From positions 1 through 64,000 of the forward strand of contig NZ_JSUM01000006.1 in the NCBI RefSeq assembly GCF_000772535.1: DNA of 64,000 nucleotides, given 5' to 3'. Below the pieces are notes generated by a model. The model was not told where the DNA came from and ran no database searches. It saw only the letters and a list, made by a program, of their open reading frames with translations. The position numbers and the translations under genes are program-made. How positions within the stretch are numbered: position 1 is the stretch's first letter; the number at the start of each line of letters is the position of its first letter. Positions 38,255-47,523 of this stretch are shown here, piece by piece. The stretch is from Chelonobacter oris. GTDB lineage: Bacteria > Pseudomonadota > Gammaproteobacteria > Enterobacterales > Pasteurellaceae.

Positions 38255-38733
38255 AACTAAAGGTGCGGGAGCATAGCTATTTAAGTTGCAATAATGTAGC
38301 CAATTCTATTTTTCTTTAGGACTTATATCAAGAATATTTAATTCTTTTTTAATAAAAAAACATCTTGTAAAAGTTTTATATCTTCATCACTATTTTCCCC
38401 AATTACCCTTAACTCAAGATCTTGGTTATACAATTCTTGATATCTATCTAAAACTTTTTGTTTACATGCAAAATCTTCTTTTTTCATTTTATTAAAAAAT
38501 TCCTTCCTATCACCAACAATTGGATTAATTTTATCTATTCCAGGCATTTCAATTTTATGGCTACGATTTTCTAACATATTTTCTAATCTAAAGTTCTGCG
38601 GTCTTGCATTCACATAATTATTGAATTGTTGCTGAGTTAGTTTTAACTCTTTAGCCGCCGGAGGCGGAAAATATTGGCGCCGTGCCGTTAAGCGCGATAA
38701 GCTTAGTGTTTCAATAATGCTACTTCTTATGGC
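38255..38733 (-). pseudogene. Exoprotein linker fused to a broken ankyrin-type immunity gene
   Basis: Reading leftward directly after the DUF596 stop: the repeat segment (ETLSLSRL, then NDYVNARPQNFRLENMLENR), followed by IDKINPIVGDRKEFFNKMKK, QKVLDRYQELYNQDLELRV and DEDIKLLQDVF. A stop falls at 38338 in a run of T/A. One frame over, KELNILDISPKEK, a TAG, and NWLHYCNLNSYAPAPLVV lead straight into the ankyrin repeat of the next gene. So an ankyrin-repeat protein was split by a frameshift and a nonsense codon. A GTG at 38613 could start a 91-residue peptide. Confidence 0.6.
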
Positions 38734-38742
38734 TTATGTCCA
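38566..38742 (-). repeat. 177-bp direct repeat, copy B
   Basis: Second copy of the segment at 37124-37300 (four mismatches, 1442 bp apart). Both copies start at the end of a DUF596 gene, so the repeat marks the right boundary of each toxin/immunity cassette. Confidence 0.85.
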
Positions 38743-39102
38743 ACCCATTCCACCATCATCATAACACCACACTGCTCCAGCAGGCGCATAGCTATTCCAC
38801 CATAAACCATTAATATCATATAATGGATCTTTTTCATCATAATGATTTGGCCATGCATTGCGAAATAAATTTATTTGCTCTTCAACACTCCCTTTTAAAA
38901 AATTATTTTCATCATAACTGTATAATTTCATTTCTCCTTTATACATTAAATCAGTCAAAAATTCTAAAAACAATTCTTTAACCCTTGGATTATCTTCGAT
39001 AAACCCAAAATGCCTTTGAAATCCTATAAAAACCCCATCTAATGAATACCCCTTATTAAGCATTATATCTTCGTAAACAAGTAACGGAATTTTCTCTATC
39101 AT
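38734..39102 (-). CDS. DUF596 protein, probable immunity to the exoprotein toxin tail
   Basis: 122 residues, acidic and aromatic-rich. The DUF596 pattern is visible in ILEKIP-like start, LFLEFLTDLMYKGEMKLYSY, FLKGSVEEQINLFRNAWP and the end APAGAVWCYDDGGMGWT. It starts nine bases after the exoprotein stop, the standard place for the cognate immunity gene in CDI and related polymorphic toxin loci. A diverged, broken copy follows the second toxin tail. Immunity function is inferred from position only. Confidence 0.75.
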   Translation of the reverse strand: MIEKIPLLVYEDIMLNKGYSLDGVFIGFQRHFGFIEDNPRVKELFLEFLTDLMYKGEMKLYSYDENNFLKGSVEEQINLFRNAWPNHYDEKDPLYDINGLWWNSYAPAGAVWCYDDGGMGWT

Positions 39103-39111
39103 AATTGCACC

Positions 39112-42100
39112 TCATTTAAATTTAATTTCTATTTTATCACTCTTGAATAATCCTTGGGATTCAATGTTCTTTTTCCCTTTAATAATTTCTATAGTCCATT
39201 TTACACCACTAATATCTTGACTTGTAGAAAAGTTTCTTAAGTTAACTGTTGTATCCTTTAATAAACTATCCTCTGGTTTAACAGGATAAACTATTCCTGG
39301 TTCACCATTAATACTTTTTATTCCCTGAACAATTTTACCTTTTGGCAACTTATTAACTCCTGAAATATCTTTAAATAGCTGTTCAATTTGCTTATTGGAT
39401 AATCCTGAGAAAATCGGTGCACCCTCACTCAATTTCTTATTGGCATAGAAAATTTTTCCATTCACACTTAATTTCATCTCTCTTGGATGAATTTTACTGT
39501 TATTGAATTGTTCCCTAAATTGATTAATAAGATTATATTGAGTTCTGACTGCAATATCTCTCGTCTGCATCTTTGCAACACTAACCGCACTTTGATTTTG
39601 TACCATGCCGCCTATGCCGGCCAACATACCAAATGTTGCAGACATTGTTGCTGATGAAAGATTTTTACCTTGTAGTGCACCTTGCCAACTGCTTCCTTGC
39701 CCATTTTCGATCAAATCCGCAAACCAGTAGCCCGAACTCTTATAACTGTCGCTGACTATCGAATCCATTAAATGCAATTTACTATAATGTTTCTCAGCAT
39801 TTGTAATACCCTCTTGAATCCGAATCTTACAAGCCTGATCACCTCTCTCCCAGCAGCCTTTCAATTCATTAATATTCCGAATACCCCGTTCAGCCATTTG
39901 TTGGGTTACCTGCATTTCGCAGGTTGTATTCCGCTTGCATTGCTTCATCTTCTCGGCAAAATAAGCCGGTTCATTATCCTTCAGGAAATTATGGCGCACC
40001 GCTACGTCAGCAGTGTTGACGGCGGTATTGGGGTTGCCGCCGAGATATGTGGTAACTCCGGCGGCAACCAGCTTACTGTAGCCGACCACTTTTTCACGCT
40101 CTTTGTCGCTTAACAATTGAATCAGTTTATCAGCAAGCATTTCAGCGGTAATTTCCCCCATCACTGCCCCGACAGCGCCGTCAACACATTTGCCGCCAAC
40201 CGTTGCACCGGCACCGCAACCCGCTACGGCATGTGCCAGTTTATGCGCAAACTGATTGGCAAATTCGCTGCTGCTGAACGTTTTCAGCCCTTTAATCCGA
40301 TTCGCCCCAATGCCCTGTCCGGTTTCCGCTACCGCACTTAACAGCCCGCGTTTCAAGGCGCTTTCCAGACTTTCGCCGTTAATCGTTGCACTCGTCAGCG
40401 AGCTGATGCTGTTGTTAACCACGTTATAACTGAGCTTATCCGTCCAGTATACGCTATCCGACCATGGTTGCATGCTGGACAAGGCACCGACTTTCTCCAG
40501 TATGCCGGCCGTCACCACCGAGGTTGCCAGTGATTTTACACTCTGTTTGCTCCCTAAATCCTTAAAGACTTTGCCTAAATCACCGCCGTGATTGATACTC
40601 GAAATCGAGGCTTGGGTAATCAAACCGGTTATTGCGGCATTCGCCATCACCCCCGCAGTTGAGGTGGCGGCAACATTAACGCCCGTCATTGCCAAAGCGC
40701 CTACACCGGCACCCGACGTGGCGACCGCAACTGCAATCGCCACAATTATCGCACCGGCGCCGCTCAGTCCCTGTTGGCTGTGATTCCATTTTTCATATTC
40801 CAGTTTTACCCGTTTCCAGTCGACATCTTTGCGTTGGGTAAGGCTGTTGAGGTATTCCATGCCCGGTTGTTTCGCCAGCTTCTCAACTTCTGTTCTGAAA
40901 GCCCCTTTCGGCAGCTGCACCGATAAGCCACCGGGGGCGGAAAATATCGGCGCCGTGCCGTTAAAGTGCGGTAAGCTCAAGGTTTCAACGCTGCTGCCTC
41001 GGTCTTTCATTTTCTGCCACAGCGCTGATTTGGATTCCGATTTATGAATTTCGATGACTTTGGTTTTTATCCCTTCGAAAATGATTTTCGCATCTTTGCG
41101 AGCTTGCGCCCCCACACCAACACGGATTTTTGCCGGCGTCAGTGTAGTAAACTTCGTCCCTTGCAAGAGTGTATCCCAACCTGAATTTGTCGATGCACTT
41201 TGCGCCACCAGTCGAGTCGGTAGCGCAGACTGAACCGCTTTGGTACTGGAGGATTTTGATTTGCCGCTGGAGATAAAACCGAATAATTTGGATTTTTTGG
41301 TTTTTTCGTGTTTGTAATAATTTTCTTCATCAACGGCATATAGCCGTAATGCTCGACCTGCGGTGATATCGATATTGCCTTTCCGAGCTTTGAAGTGAGT
41401 CGCATAGAGATCGATATTGCCGCCGGCTTTTAAGTTAATCGACTGTGCCGACAAGTTTGTCGGTTTTGCCACTGAACGTTTACTCGTATTTATTTCTGTC
41501 ACGCGTTTAGGCTTATACCATTTACCGGCTCGATAACTGCGAAAGTGATAACTATAGAACTCTTCTTGCCCACTTTCCAAACGCATATCATTATAGGCAT
41601 ATAAATTAATCTTACCATTAAGCGCATGCAAATCAGCAGCGCTGATAATTAAGTTTGAATCACCGTTTTGTGCGGCAGCTTCAATATTAATGCCTTTTTT
41701 GCCGATAATCTCTGTCGGAGTATTAAAGATGGCATAGCTGTGTTCATTATTACCACTTTTACCTTTTTCAAACACTTCCGGTGTACCGTTAATCATGACA
41801 CCGTAAGCACGCTGTTCGTCTTTTGCCGGCGTCGTGCCGAGTGATTTAATATTAACCGTATCACTGGCAGTTATTTTTGCAGATTCAATACTGATACTGC
41901 CTTGAGAAAGCAGATTGATCGTTCTTGCGGTCAATTTTGCACCGAGGTGTTCATAGCCATTTTTAGGAGAAGAAATAAAATTAATTATTTTTTGTGTATC
42001 AGCTATTTTCTTTTCAAGTAACTCCATTTCAGGAGAAGTATCTCTCCACGGGTAATCAAGCTCATCATAAACAATTTGTAATTTCGTATTTAAATCACTA

Positions 42101-44964
42101 ATTTCTGCTTTTAATGTAGAAAGCATCCAGTCTATACCACTATATTTTCCCGCACTATTTTTCAACGATTTCAACTGAATATTGCCCGTTGTTGAGGTGA
42201 TGTTGATATTATTGGATTGTAGCTCAGAAGCTTCCAACGTGACCGCCCCGGCGGTTAAATCTATTTTTCCGCCAGCATTCAGTTTTACCACTTGCGCAGA
42301 CGCATTGCCTTGTTTTCCTGAAAATCCACGTAAAAGTAAATGATTTTGCGTTCTAATCGACAAATCACTCTGTGCACGGATGTTATATTGTGGTAACAAG
42401 GTTAAGTGATTTTTGACATCAATGCTGAATGCCCCGTTAAAGCCTTTGGTTTTTTGATCATTTTTCAAGCCATCGCTGCCGACGGATTTCCAATCAGTAC
42501 TGCCTCGAATATAGATGCCGCCATGCTTGGCGGTCATCGCTACCGCACCGCCTTGTAATGTCGTCTTATTTAAATTCTGGGATGAACCGGCGTATAAAGA
42601 AAGAATATCCTGTGCAACCAGTCGATTTTTGGTGTCTACACCGTTATTCTGATTGAGTTCTTTGTTACTGCTGATCACAATCTCTTTAGCCGTAAATTGT
42701 GTTTGGTTCAGATGAATATCCGATTGTGCTGAAATACTGACCGCTCCGTTCAAAACATTCGCTGTGACATTGCCAACCGTGACCGTCCCTTTTCTTGCAT
42801 CGAGGTTCAGCCCGTTTTCGGCTAATGTCAGATTGCCGTTTTTAAGCTCAATATTGCCCGAGCGGGAAAACAGGGTGAAGCCTTGGCTTCGGTTTTCTAT
42901 TTTACTGAGATCAACGGATAAATTTATCCCTGTTTGTAAACTCACGGTGCCTTTTTCAGCCTGAAAACGCATGCCTGTCGGTAACTGCAATGTGCCGGGG
43001 CCGGCCGAGCCCAGCATAATACCGTTTTTACCGTGTAAAACGGTTGTTATATTGTCTTTTGCCGTTAACCGAGTGTTGTTTTTAGCCAGCACCGATAACT
43101 TACCGTCCAGTGCTTCGGCATATAGATTGGTCGTTTGGATATCACCGTTTAATGATTCAATATCAATCTGTTTCCTCGCCTTAAATTGATTATTATTCCC
43201 GATAGATAACAAGCCGTCATTCGCTGTTAGGCGTATGTTCTGAGCCTGTAGTGTAGCGGTTATCGGCGCATCACCAATCAAAATACTTTTGCCGCTGAGC
43301 GATACATCACCGCTGAGATTTGTCGGTTTATTTTTTATCAGAGGCAAAAAATAAGTCAGTTTATCACCGGCATCCAGTGCCATATGATGCGCCTTGCCAA
43401 TCTGAGGTTTAAGCACGCTTAATTGGTTATCTGCCTGCATCAAGATCTGTTTGCCGGCAAATAAAGCACCTTCTTTCATTGAGATATCGGCAAGTACTGT
43501 TGTTTTTATGTGGGGAGCACTCTCCGAAGACGTTACCGGATATTCACTGTGAAGGATAAGATTCCCCTTATCACTTTTCAGTGCGGTATGCGATAAGGTG
43601 ATACCACGGTTACTGTATAAGGTGAGATCCTGCTCGGCTGAAAGCTGAGTGTCCTGCTGAGTAACAATGCCGTGTTTACCTGCTATGTCTAAGGAGCCGC
43701 CTGACACAACTTGCACTTTCATTCCTGTTTCCACGTTGTCTGCGACAAGCTGAATATGATGTGGTATCGTTGTTTTGCTACTTTCAATCCGTGCATTGTC
43801 ACGCAGTATTATTTTGCCTTTGGCTTCAATGCTGACCTGCCCCTGTGCTTGGGTCTCTTTGCCTTGCTTATTTTTTGTCGGTGTTATGCCATTACCTGAC
43901 AAAATAACATCATGCCCTGCGGCAATACTGACCGCACTTTTGCCTTGTAGCTTGCCGTCATTCTCAATATTGCCCCTCACCGTTGCCAGCGAGACGACAT
44001 CACCCTGTATCGTTCCGCGATTTTCTAATTTGCCGTCCGCCGTGAGTATCAATTGACCGTTTGTCGCTTGCAGCGTGCCTAAATTTTTCACGCCCACACC
44101 GTTTTCCGTTGCCAGAAGATGAATTTTACCGGCATACATTCCGCCTAACTCCGCCACATCAATCGCAACCTGAGGCCGCTCACCTTTGCTTTTTTGTGGT
44201 TGTATCGTACCGTCTTGATAGCTGATCTTTTGCGAACCGGTGACAATACTCAGTGATTTTGCCTGTATTTTACCTTGGATAATCGCTGTTCTGGCGAGCA
44301 GTTGAATATAATCGGCCTGCCGATTGTCCAGCCCTTTTTTCCCGACGGTAATCACGCCTTTCTCAATAGTGATATCCCGGATATCACCTTGATTTATTGT
44401 CGGCTTGCCGGTCGTTAAGGTCACATTACCGGCATTCGTAAAACTGGCGCCATTGACTGTAATCCCCGATTGATTGGCAATAATGACATCGGCTTTTCGC
44501 CCTTGAACGGCAATTTGTCCTTCCAATTTACTGGCATGATTTGAGTTTACTTCGTTTAGAATGACTTTCGCCTCCCCCTTCTCCAACCAAGGGTTATTTT
44601 TGCTGTTATTAAAAATAGCGCCTTTGCTGTCCACATCAAATTGCTGATAAACATTATGACTCACACCGCCTGTACTTGGCATGCGGATATTGATCAGTGG
44701 TTTACCGTTTTGGCTCAGGACGGTCGCTTTTTGATTGCTGTTTGCCTTCGGATCGGCAATAATTTGGGCGGTAATATCTGGTGAAACCGCTAACAAAATA
44801 GCCATACTCAGTAAGGACAGCGGACGAGGTAAAAGAAGTGATAAACGGGGTGTTTTGATTTTTGACAGTCGGGTTGTTTTGCCGCTATGGCGACAATATT
44901 CGGCAACAACGACGAAAAGTTGTCTGAATTGACTGAAAATGACGTTAAATAAATGCTTGTTCAT
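39112..44964 (-). CDS. FhaB/CdiA-like two-partner secretion exoprotein
   Basis: 1950 residues. Extended signal peptide (MNKHLFNVIFSQFRQLFVVV, hydrophobic to about 66), TPS secretion domain at about 67-300 with IANQSGITVNGASFTNAG and NRQADYIQLLARTAIIQGKI, then filamentous haemagglutinin-type beta-helix repeats to about 1300. A DUF637-type pre-toxin region follows (about 1430-1600, GAGAIIVAIAVAVATSGAG). From residue 1791 comes a tail shared with the orphan module, of which the last 72 residues vary. The small C-terminal domain is a candidate toxin, but I do not recognise its activity. Encoded between its transporter gene tpsB (66 bp upstream) and a DUF596 gene. Could alternatively act mainly as an adhesin. 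Confidence 0.9.
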   Translation of the reverse strand: MNKHLFNVIFSQFRQLFVVVAEYCRHSGKTTRLSKIKTPRLSLLLPRPLSLLSMAILLAVSPDITAQIIADPKANSNQKATVLSQNGKPLINIRMPSTGGVSHNVYQQFDVDSKGAIFNNSKNNPWLEKGEAKVILNEVNSNHASKLEGQIAVQGRKADVIIANQSGITVNGASFTNAGNVTLTTGKPTINQGDIRDITIEKGVITVGKKGLDNRQADYIQLLARTAIIQGKIQAKSLSIVTGSQKISYQDGTIQPQKSKGERPQVAIDVAELGGMYAGKIHLLATENGVGVKNLGTLQATNGQLILTADGKLENRGTIQGDVVSLATVRGNIENDGKLQGKSAVSIAAGHDVILSGNGITPTKNKQGKETQAQGQVSIEAKGKIILRDNARIESSKTTIPHHIQLVADNVETGMKVQVVSGGSLDIAGKHGIVTQQDTQLSAEQDLTLYSNRGITLSHTALKSDKGNLILHSEYPVTSSESAPHIKTTVLADISMKEGALFAGKQILMQADNQLSVLKPQIGKAHHMALDAGDKLTYFLPLIKNKPTNLSGDVSLSGKSILIGDAPITATLQAQNIRLTANDGLLSIGNNNQFKARKQIDIESLNGDIQTTNLYAEALDGKLSVLAKNNTRLTAKDNITTVLHGKNGIMLGSAGPGTLQLPTGMRFQAEKGTVSLQTGINLSVDLSKIENRSQGFTLFSRSGNIELKNGNLTLAENGLNLDARKGTVTVGNVTANVLNGAVSISAQSDIHLNQTQFTAKEIVISSNKELNQNNGVDTKNRLVAQDILSLYAGSSQNLNKTTLQGGAVAMTAKHGGIYIRGSTDWKSVGSDGLKNDQKTKGFNGAFSIDVKNHLTLLPQYNIRAQSDLSIRTQNHLLLRGFSGKQGNASAQVVKLNAGGKIDLTAGAVTLEASELQSNNINITSTTGNIQLKSLKNSAGKYSGIDWMLSTLKAEISDLNTKLQIVYDELDYPWRDTSPEMELLEKKIADTQKIINFISSPKNGYEHLGAKLTARTINLLSQGSISIESAKITASDTVNIKSLGTTPAKDEQRAYGVMINGTPEVFEKGKSGNNEHSYAIFNTPTEIIGKKGINIEAAAQNGDSNLIISAADLHALNGKINLYAYNDMRLESGQEEFYSYHFRSYRAGKWYKPKRVTEINTSKRSVAKPTNLSAQSINLKAGGNIDLYATHFKARKGNIDITAGRALRLYAVDEENYYKHEKTKKSKLFGFISSGKSKSSSTKAVQSALPTRLVAQSASTNSGWDTLLQGTKFTTLTPAKIRVGVGAQARKDAKIIFEGIKTKVIEIHKSESKSALWQKMKDRGSSVETLSLPHFNGTAPIFSAPGGLSVQLPKGAFRTEVEKLAKQPGMEYLNSLTQRKDVDWKRVKLEYEKWNHSQQGLSGAGAIIVAIAVAVATSGAGVGALAMTGVNVAATSTAGVMANAAITGLITQASISSINHGGDLGKVFKDLGSKQSVKSLATSVVTAGILEKVGALSSMQPWSDSVYWTDKLSYNVVNNSISSLTSATINGESLESALKRGLLSAVAETGQGIGANRIKGLKTFSSSEFANQFAHKLAHAVAGCGAGATVGGKCVDGAVGAVMGEITAEMLADKLIQLLSDKEREKVVGYSKLVAAGVTTYLGGNPNTAVNTADVAVRHNFLKDNEPAYFAEKMKQCKRNTTCEMQVTQQMAERGIRNINELKGCWERGDQACKIRIQEGITNAEKHYSKLHLMDSIVSDSYKSSGYWFADLIENGQGSSWQGALQGKNLSSATMSATFGMLAGIGGMVQNQSAVSVAKMQTRDIAVRTQYNLINQFREQFNNSKIHPREMKLSVNGKIFYANKKLSEGAPIFSGLSNKQIEQLFKDISGVNKLPKGKIVQGIKSINGEPGIVYPVKPEDSLLKDTTVNLRNFSTSQDISGVKWTIEIIKGKKNIESQGLFKSDKIEIKFK
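39331..39594 (-). repeat. 264-bp toxin-entry repeat, copy B (in the large exoprotein)
   Basis: Partner of 37841-38104. Encodes residues 1791-1878 of the exoprotein. The uptake signal AAGTGCGGT lies at its upstream edge (39584-39593), where similarity between the two loci begins. Confidence 0.9.
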
Positions 44965-45030
44965 GGGGCATGTCCTTATTTTAGGTGTTTAAACAGCAAA
45001 ATTACAACGTATAACTGAAATGGCTAACGG

Positions 45031-46815
45031 TTAAAAAGAATAGGTTACGTTAAATCCCAAAATATGCTTATCGGCATTAAAATGGTTAGGCTTGTGAATT
45101 GGTTTGCCGATAAAAAAGTCATAATAAATATCACCATAACCGGCGAATTCCCCCTTAATGCCGACTGCACTGCCGATTAACATCTTTGATTTTTTTGATT
45201 TTTGTGATTCACCACTGATGCGACCAAGATCAACGGCCAGATAAGCCTGATGGTTCCGGTGATAATGCCAACCGATATCGTGTCGTCCAATCCAACCTCG
45301 TCCACGGGACAAGGTCAGATCCCCGCTGAAACCACGGATTGTGTAACGACCACCGAGACTTAATAAATCATTTGCCAATAATGGCGATTTATTCCATTGA
45401 AACTGCCAGTCGGTGCTCAGATAGCCTCGAAACGTATTGAATTTAATGGGTTGATAAAATTGCAGGCTGACACTTATCACTTCAGGACGACTTAATGTTT
45501 TATTCGGCTGCGGTACCGATTGCCACATACCGGTACCTTTTTTATAATTTACACTGAGATATAACAAGCTCTGTTGAAAAAAATGTTGATGGCGTAAACC
45601 AATATCCCAACCGGCTAAACGCCGACGTTGCGTGTCGACTTCAACATCATCAATAAAATTATTGGCTTGCCGTTGCCATACCCCCATATCAAGATAGGTT
45701 TTCTGGGTACTATTACGATGAAGCAGATAACTGCCTTTTAAGCGACTATTCTTACTTTTTCCCCAATATTGATAATTGGTATAAAAACCAAAAACCGTTT
45801 GGTCATAATAGTGCTGAGAGAAAAATGCACTGAATAACCAATTTTTCCATGGCATTGAATAACCAACACTAATATTCCGCGCCCGACGCTTATCCGGCAT
45901 ATCACTGCCTTGTTTAAAAGAATGGCTAACATTCAGATAAAAAAGGTCATTCAAGGAAAATGGATTATCCAATTCCATACCAACATGGGTTTGCAGCCTG
46001 CCGGTCGATTTATTACCGGCATCATTCAAGCCCAGAGAAAAGCGCAGCGGAAATTGCTGTTGATATTCAAGCAGCAAATTGCTTTCCCCAACGAGGGCAT
46101 TTTTTAATTCATTCGGAATAATTTGAATATTAAGATCGCCGGAAGGCACACGTTTAAAATTCTCTAACCCTTGTTCCAGCGAGCGTACATTTAACAAATC
46201 GCCCGGTTTTAAAGGCAGTCCACTCCGCATTAAACCGGCTTTCCAGCGTGGCGTCGCACTCGTATCGCGCCAGTCGATATGCCCTATTCTACCGGGTACG
46301 ACTGTAAATACGATCAGGCCTTTACTAATATCTTGATCTTCCAAATAGACCCGGGTTGTAATATAGCCCCGTTGAATCCATTCATTCTGTAGTTGGTTAA
46401 CGATAATCTCAATGCTCTCAATTCCGAGACAGCGAGGTAATGTTAAGTCTAGTGTTTTCCGGGCAGCACTTAATATCGAAGAAAACTGATTCTGTAAAGA
46501 TGAGGTTTGAATGCCTGCATTGTCCCATTCAGTCAATGATAATGTATTCATCATCAAACAATGCTTTTCAGTCACCGGTAACGTGTGTTTTTCCTCTGTT
46601 ATTTGATCAAAACGAATATCTTGCGCAGACGACATCTGTTTTTGTAATTGTTTATCTTGTTGCTGTTGATGTACAGTCTGCTGTGCGTCCAGACCGTCAA
46701 TTTCATTTTCATTTGCGGTGGCATAGGTGGCCGGCACAGATAAGAAAAGAGAGAACAATGAATAGCGTAAAAAGTGCGGTGTCCATTTTAGGGTGGATAA
46801 ATTCATCATGATCAT
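45031..46815 (-). CDS. TpsB outer-membrane transporter (ShlB/FhaC/CdiB family)
   Basis: Omp85-superfamily pore that recognises the TPS domain of its partner in the periplasm and exports it. 594 residues. Signal peptide (FLRYSLFSLFLSVPATYATA), a Gln-rich stretch with the N-terminal helix, two POTRA domains (about 75-240, GYITTRVYLEDQDISKGLIV) and a 16-strand barrel with the lid-loop motif YTIRGFSGD near 478, ending in phenylalanine (FNVTYSF). First gene of the operon, 66 bp before the exoprotein. Of three nearby ATGs the first is annotated. An uptake signal lies within the first codons. Confidence 0.93.
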   Translation of the reverse strand: MIMMNLSTLKWTPHFLRYSLFSLFLSVPATYATANENEIDGLDAQQTVHQQQQDKQLQKQMSSAQDIRFDQITEEKHTLPVTEKHCLMMNTLSLTEWDNAGIQTSSLQNQFSSILSAARKTLDLTLPRCLGIESIEIIVNQLQNEWIQRGYITTRVYLEDQDISKGLIVFTVVPGRIGHIDWRDTSATPRWKAGLMRSGLPLKPGDLLNVRSLEQGLENFKRVPSGDLNIQIIPNELKNALVGESNLLLEYQQQFPLRFSLGLNDAGNKSTGRLQTHVGMELDNPFSLNDLFYLNVSHSFKQGSDMPDKRRARNISVGYSMPWKNWLFSAFFSQHYYDQTVFGFYTNYQYWGKSKNSRLKGSYLLHRNSTQKTYLDMGVWQRQANNFIDDVEVDTQRRRLAGWDIGLRHQHFFQQSLLYLSVNYKKGTGMWQSVPQPNKTLSRPEVISVSLQFYQPIKFNTFRGYLSTDWQFQWNKSPLLANDLLSLGGRYTIRGFSGDLTLSRGRGWIGRHDIGWHYHRNHQAYLAVDLGRISGESQKSKKSKMLIGSAVGIKGEFAGYGDIYYDFFIGKPIHKPNHFNADKHILGFNVTYSF

Positions 46816-47065
46816 TGTTATTATTCTAATAATTGAATATATAATACCATTATAAATAACAATAATTTTTATTACAATCTAGGTTGCCTTATGCATTTTA
46901 ATATTTATGATCGCTATCGCAAAATTTAACTTATTTGGTATTACATACCAGATAAAATCTACCTCTCTGTCAAATCCGCTTGCTAAATATTGATAGTTGG
47001 ACAATGTGATTGGAAATAATATCTTGGTAAAGAAACGGCTCACGCCGAGCCTGCGATAATTTCGT
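46816..47065. other. AT-rich gap upstream of the TPS operon
   Basis: Presumed promoter region for tpsB. It is very AT-rich at 46816-46880, with no box strong enough to name. A plus-strand fragment (LIWYYIPDKIYLSVKSAC) hints at another gene remnant. Confidence 0.35.
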
Positions 47066-47265
47066 GGTTGACACCCGGCATTTACGATCGTTTCCAAATA
47101 CCGGGTATTGTGACGCCTGAAGCACACGCTAAAATAGATTCATTATGGACGGCGTTTATTGATAAAACAGAACAGTTTCATCAGATTAAACGAACTGAGT
47201 TATTCATACGACCATATTATTCAAGTCAGCATAATATCGTAAAAACAGTAAAACTTACCCCTTAA
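47023..47265 (+). pseudogene. C-terminal fragment of an unrecognised protein
   Basis: Open frame without a start: YLGKETAHAEPAIISWLTPG, then YDRFQIPGIVTPEAHAKIDS, and a Lys/Tyr-rich end RTELFIRPYYSSQHNI, stopping at 47265. It has the amino-acid make-up of a real protein tail. I do not recognise the family. It lies in a stretch full of gene scraps between two accessory elements. Confidence 0.4.
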
Positions 47266-47346
47266 TGTAGAAATAATTACTAATTTGTAGTTTTGAATGG
47301 ATAATTATTAAGCCGTTTATGAGAGCCCTTTGGCCCTTTCGGGTAA

Positions 47347-47368
47347 GACCTTTCCTGTTGGAAAGGTC
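47347..47368. terminator. Perfect hairpin in a gene-scrap region
   Basis: GACCTTTCC, TGTT, GGAAAGGTC: a 9-bp stem followed on the plus strand by ACCCTTTT. Confidence 0.55.
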
Positions 47369-47410
47369 ACCCTTTTCCCTTTCGCCATTTAAGTTACCCT
47401 TTTAGAGGCT

Positions 47411-47523
47411 GTCGTAGGGAACATTATCATATTCTGCTTCAATGTTATTTTCTTCAAATTCCGGATTTTCAATATCCAAGAACTTCCAATAATTACAAAT
47501 CAACTCATCATCACCATAAGGCT
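47411..47523 (-). pseudogene. Short acidic C-terminal fragment, unknown
   Basis: Minus-strand frame reading EPYGDDELICNYWKFLDIEN then EAEYDNVPYDSL and a stop. Very acidic and aromatic, like many immunity proteins. Nothing upstream supplies a start. It may be the tail of another lost cassette. Confidence 0.35.

Noticed and set aside
39772-44056. Several plus-strand frames of 60-110 codons inside the exoprotein gene
   Set aside because: All are antisense to a gene with clear domain structure, and none has a start signal or recognisable sequence.
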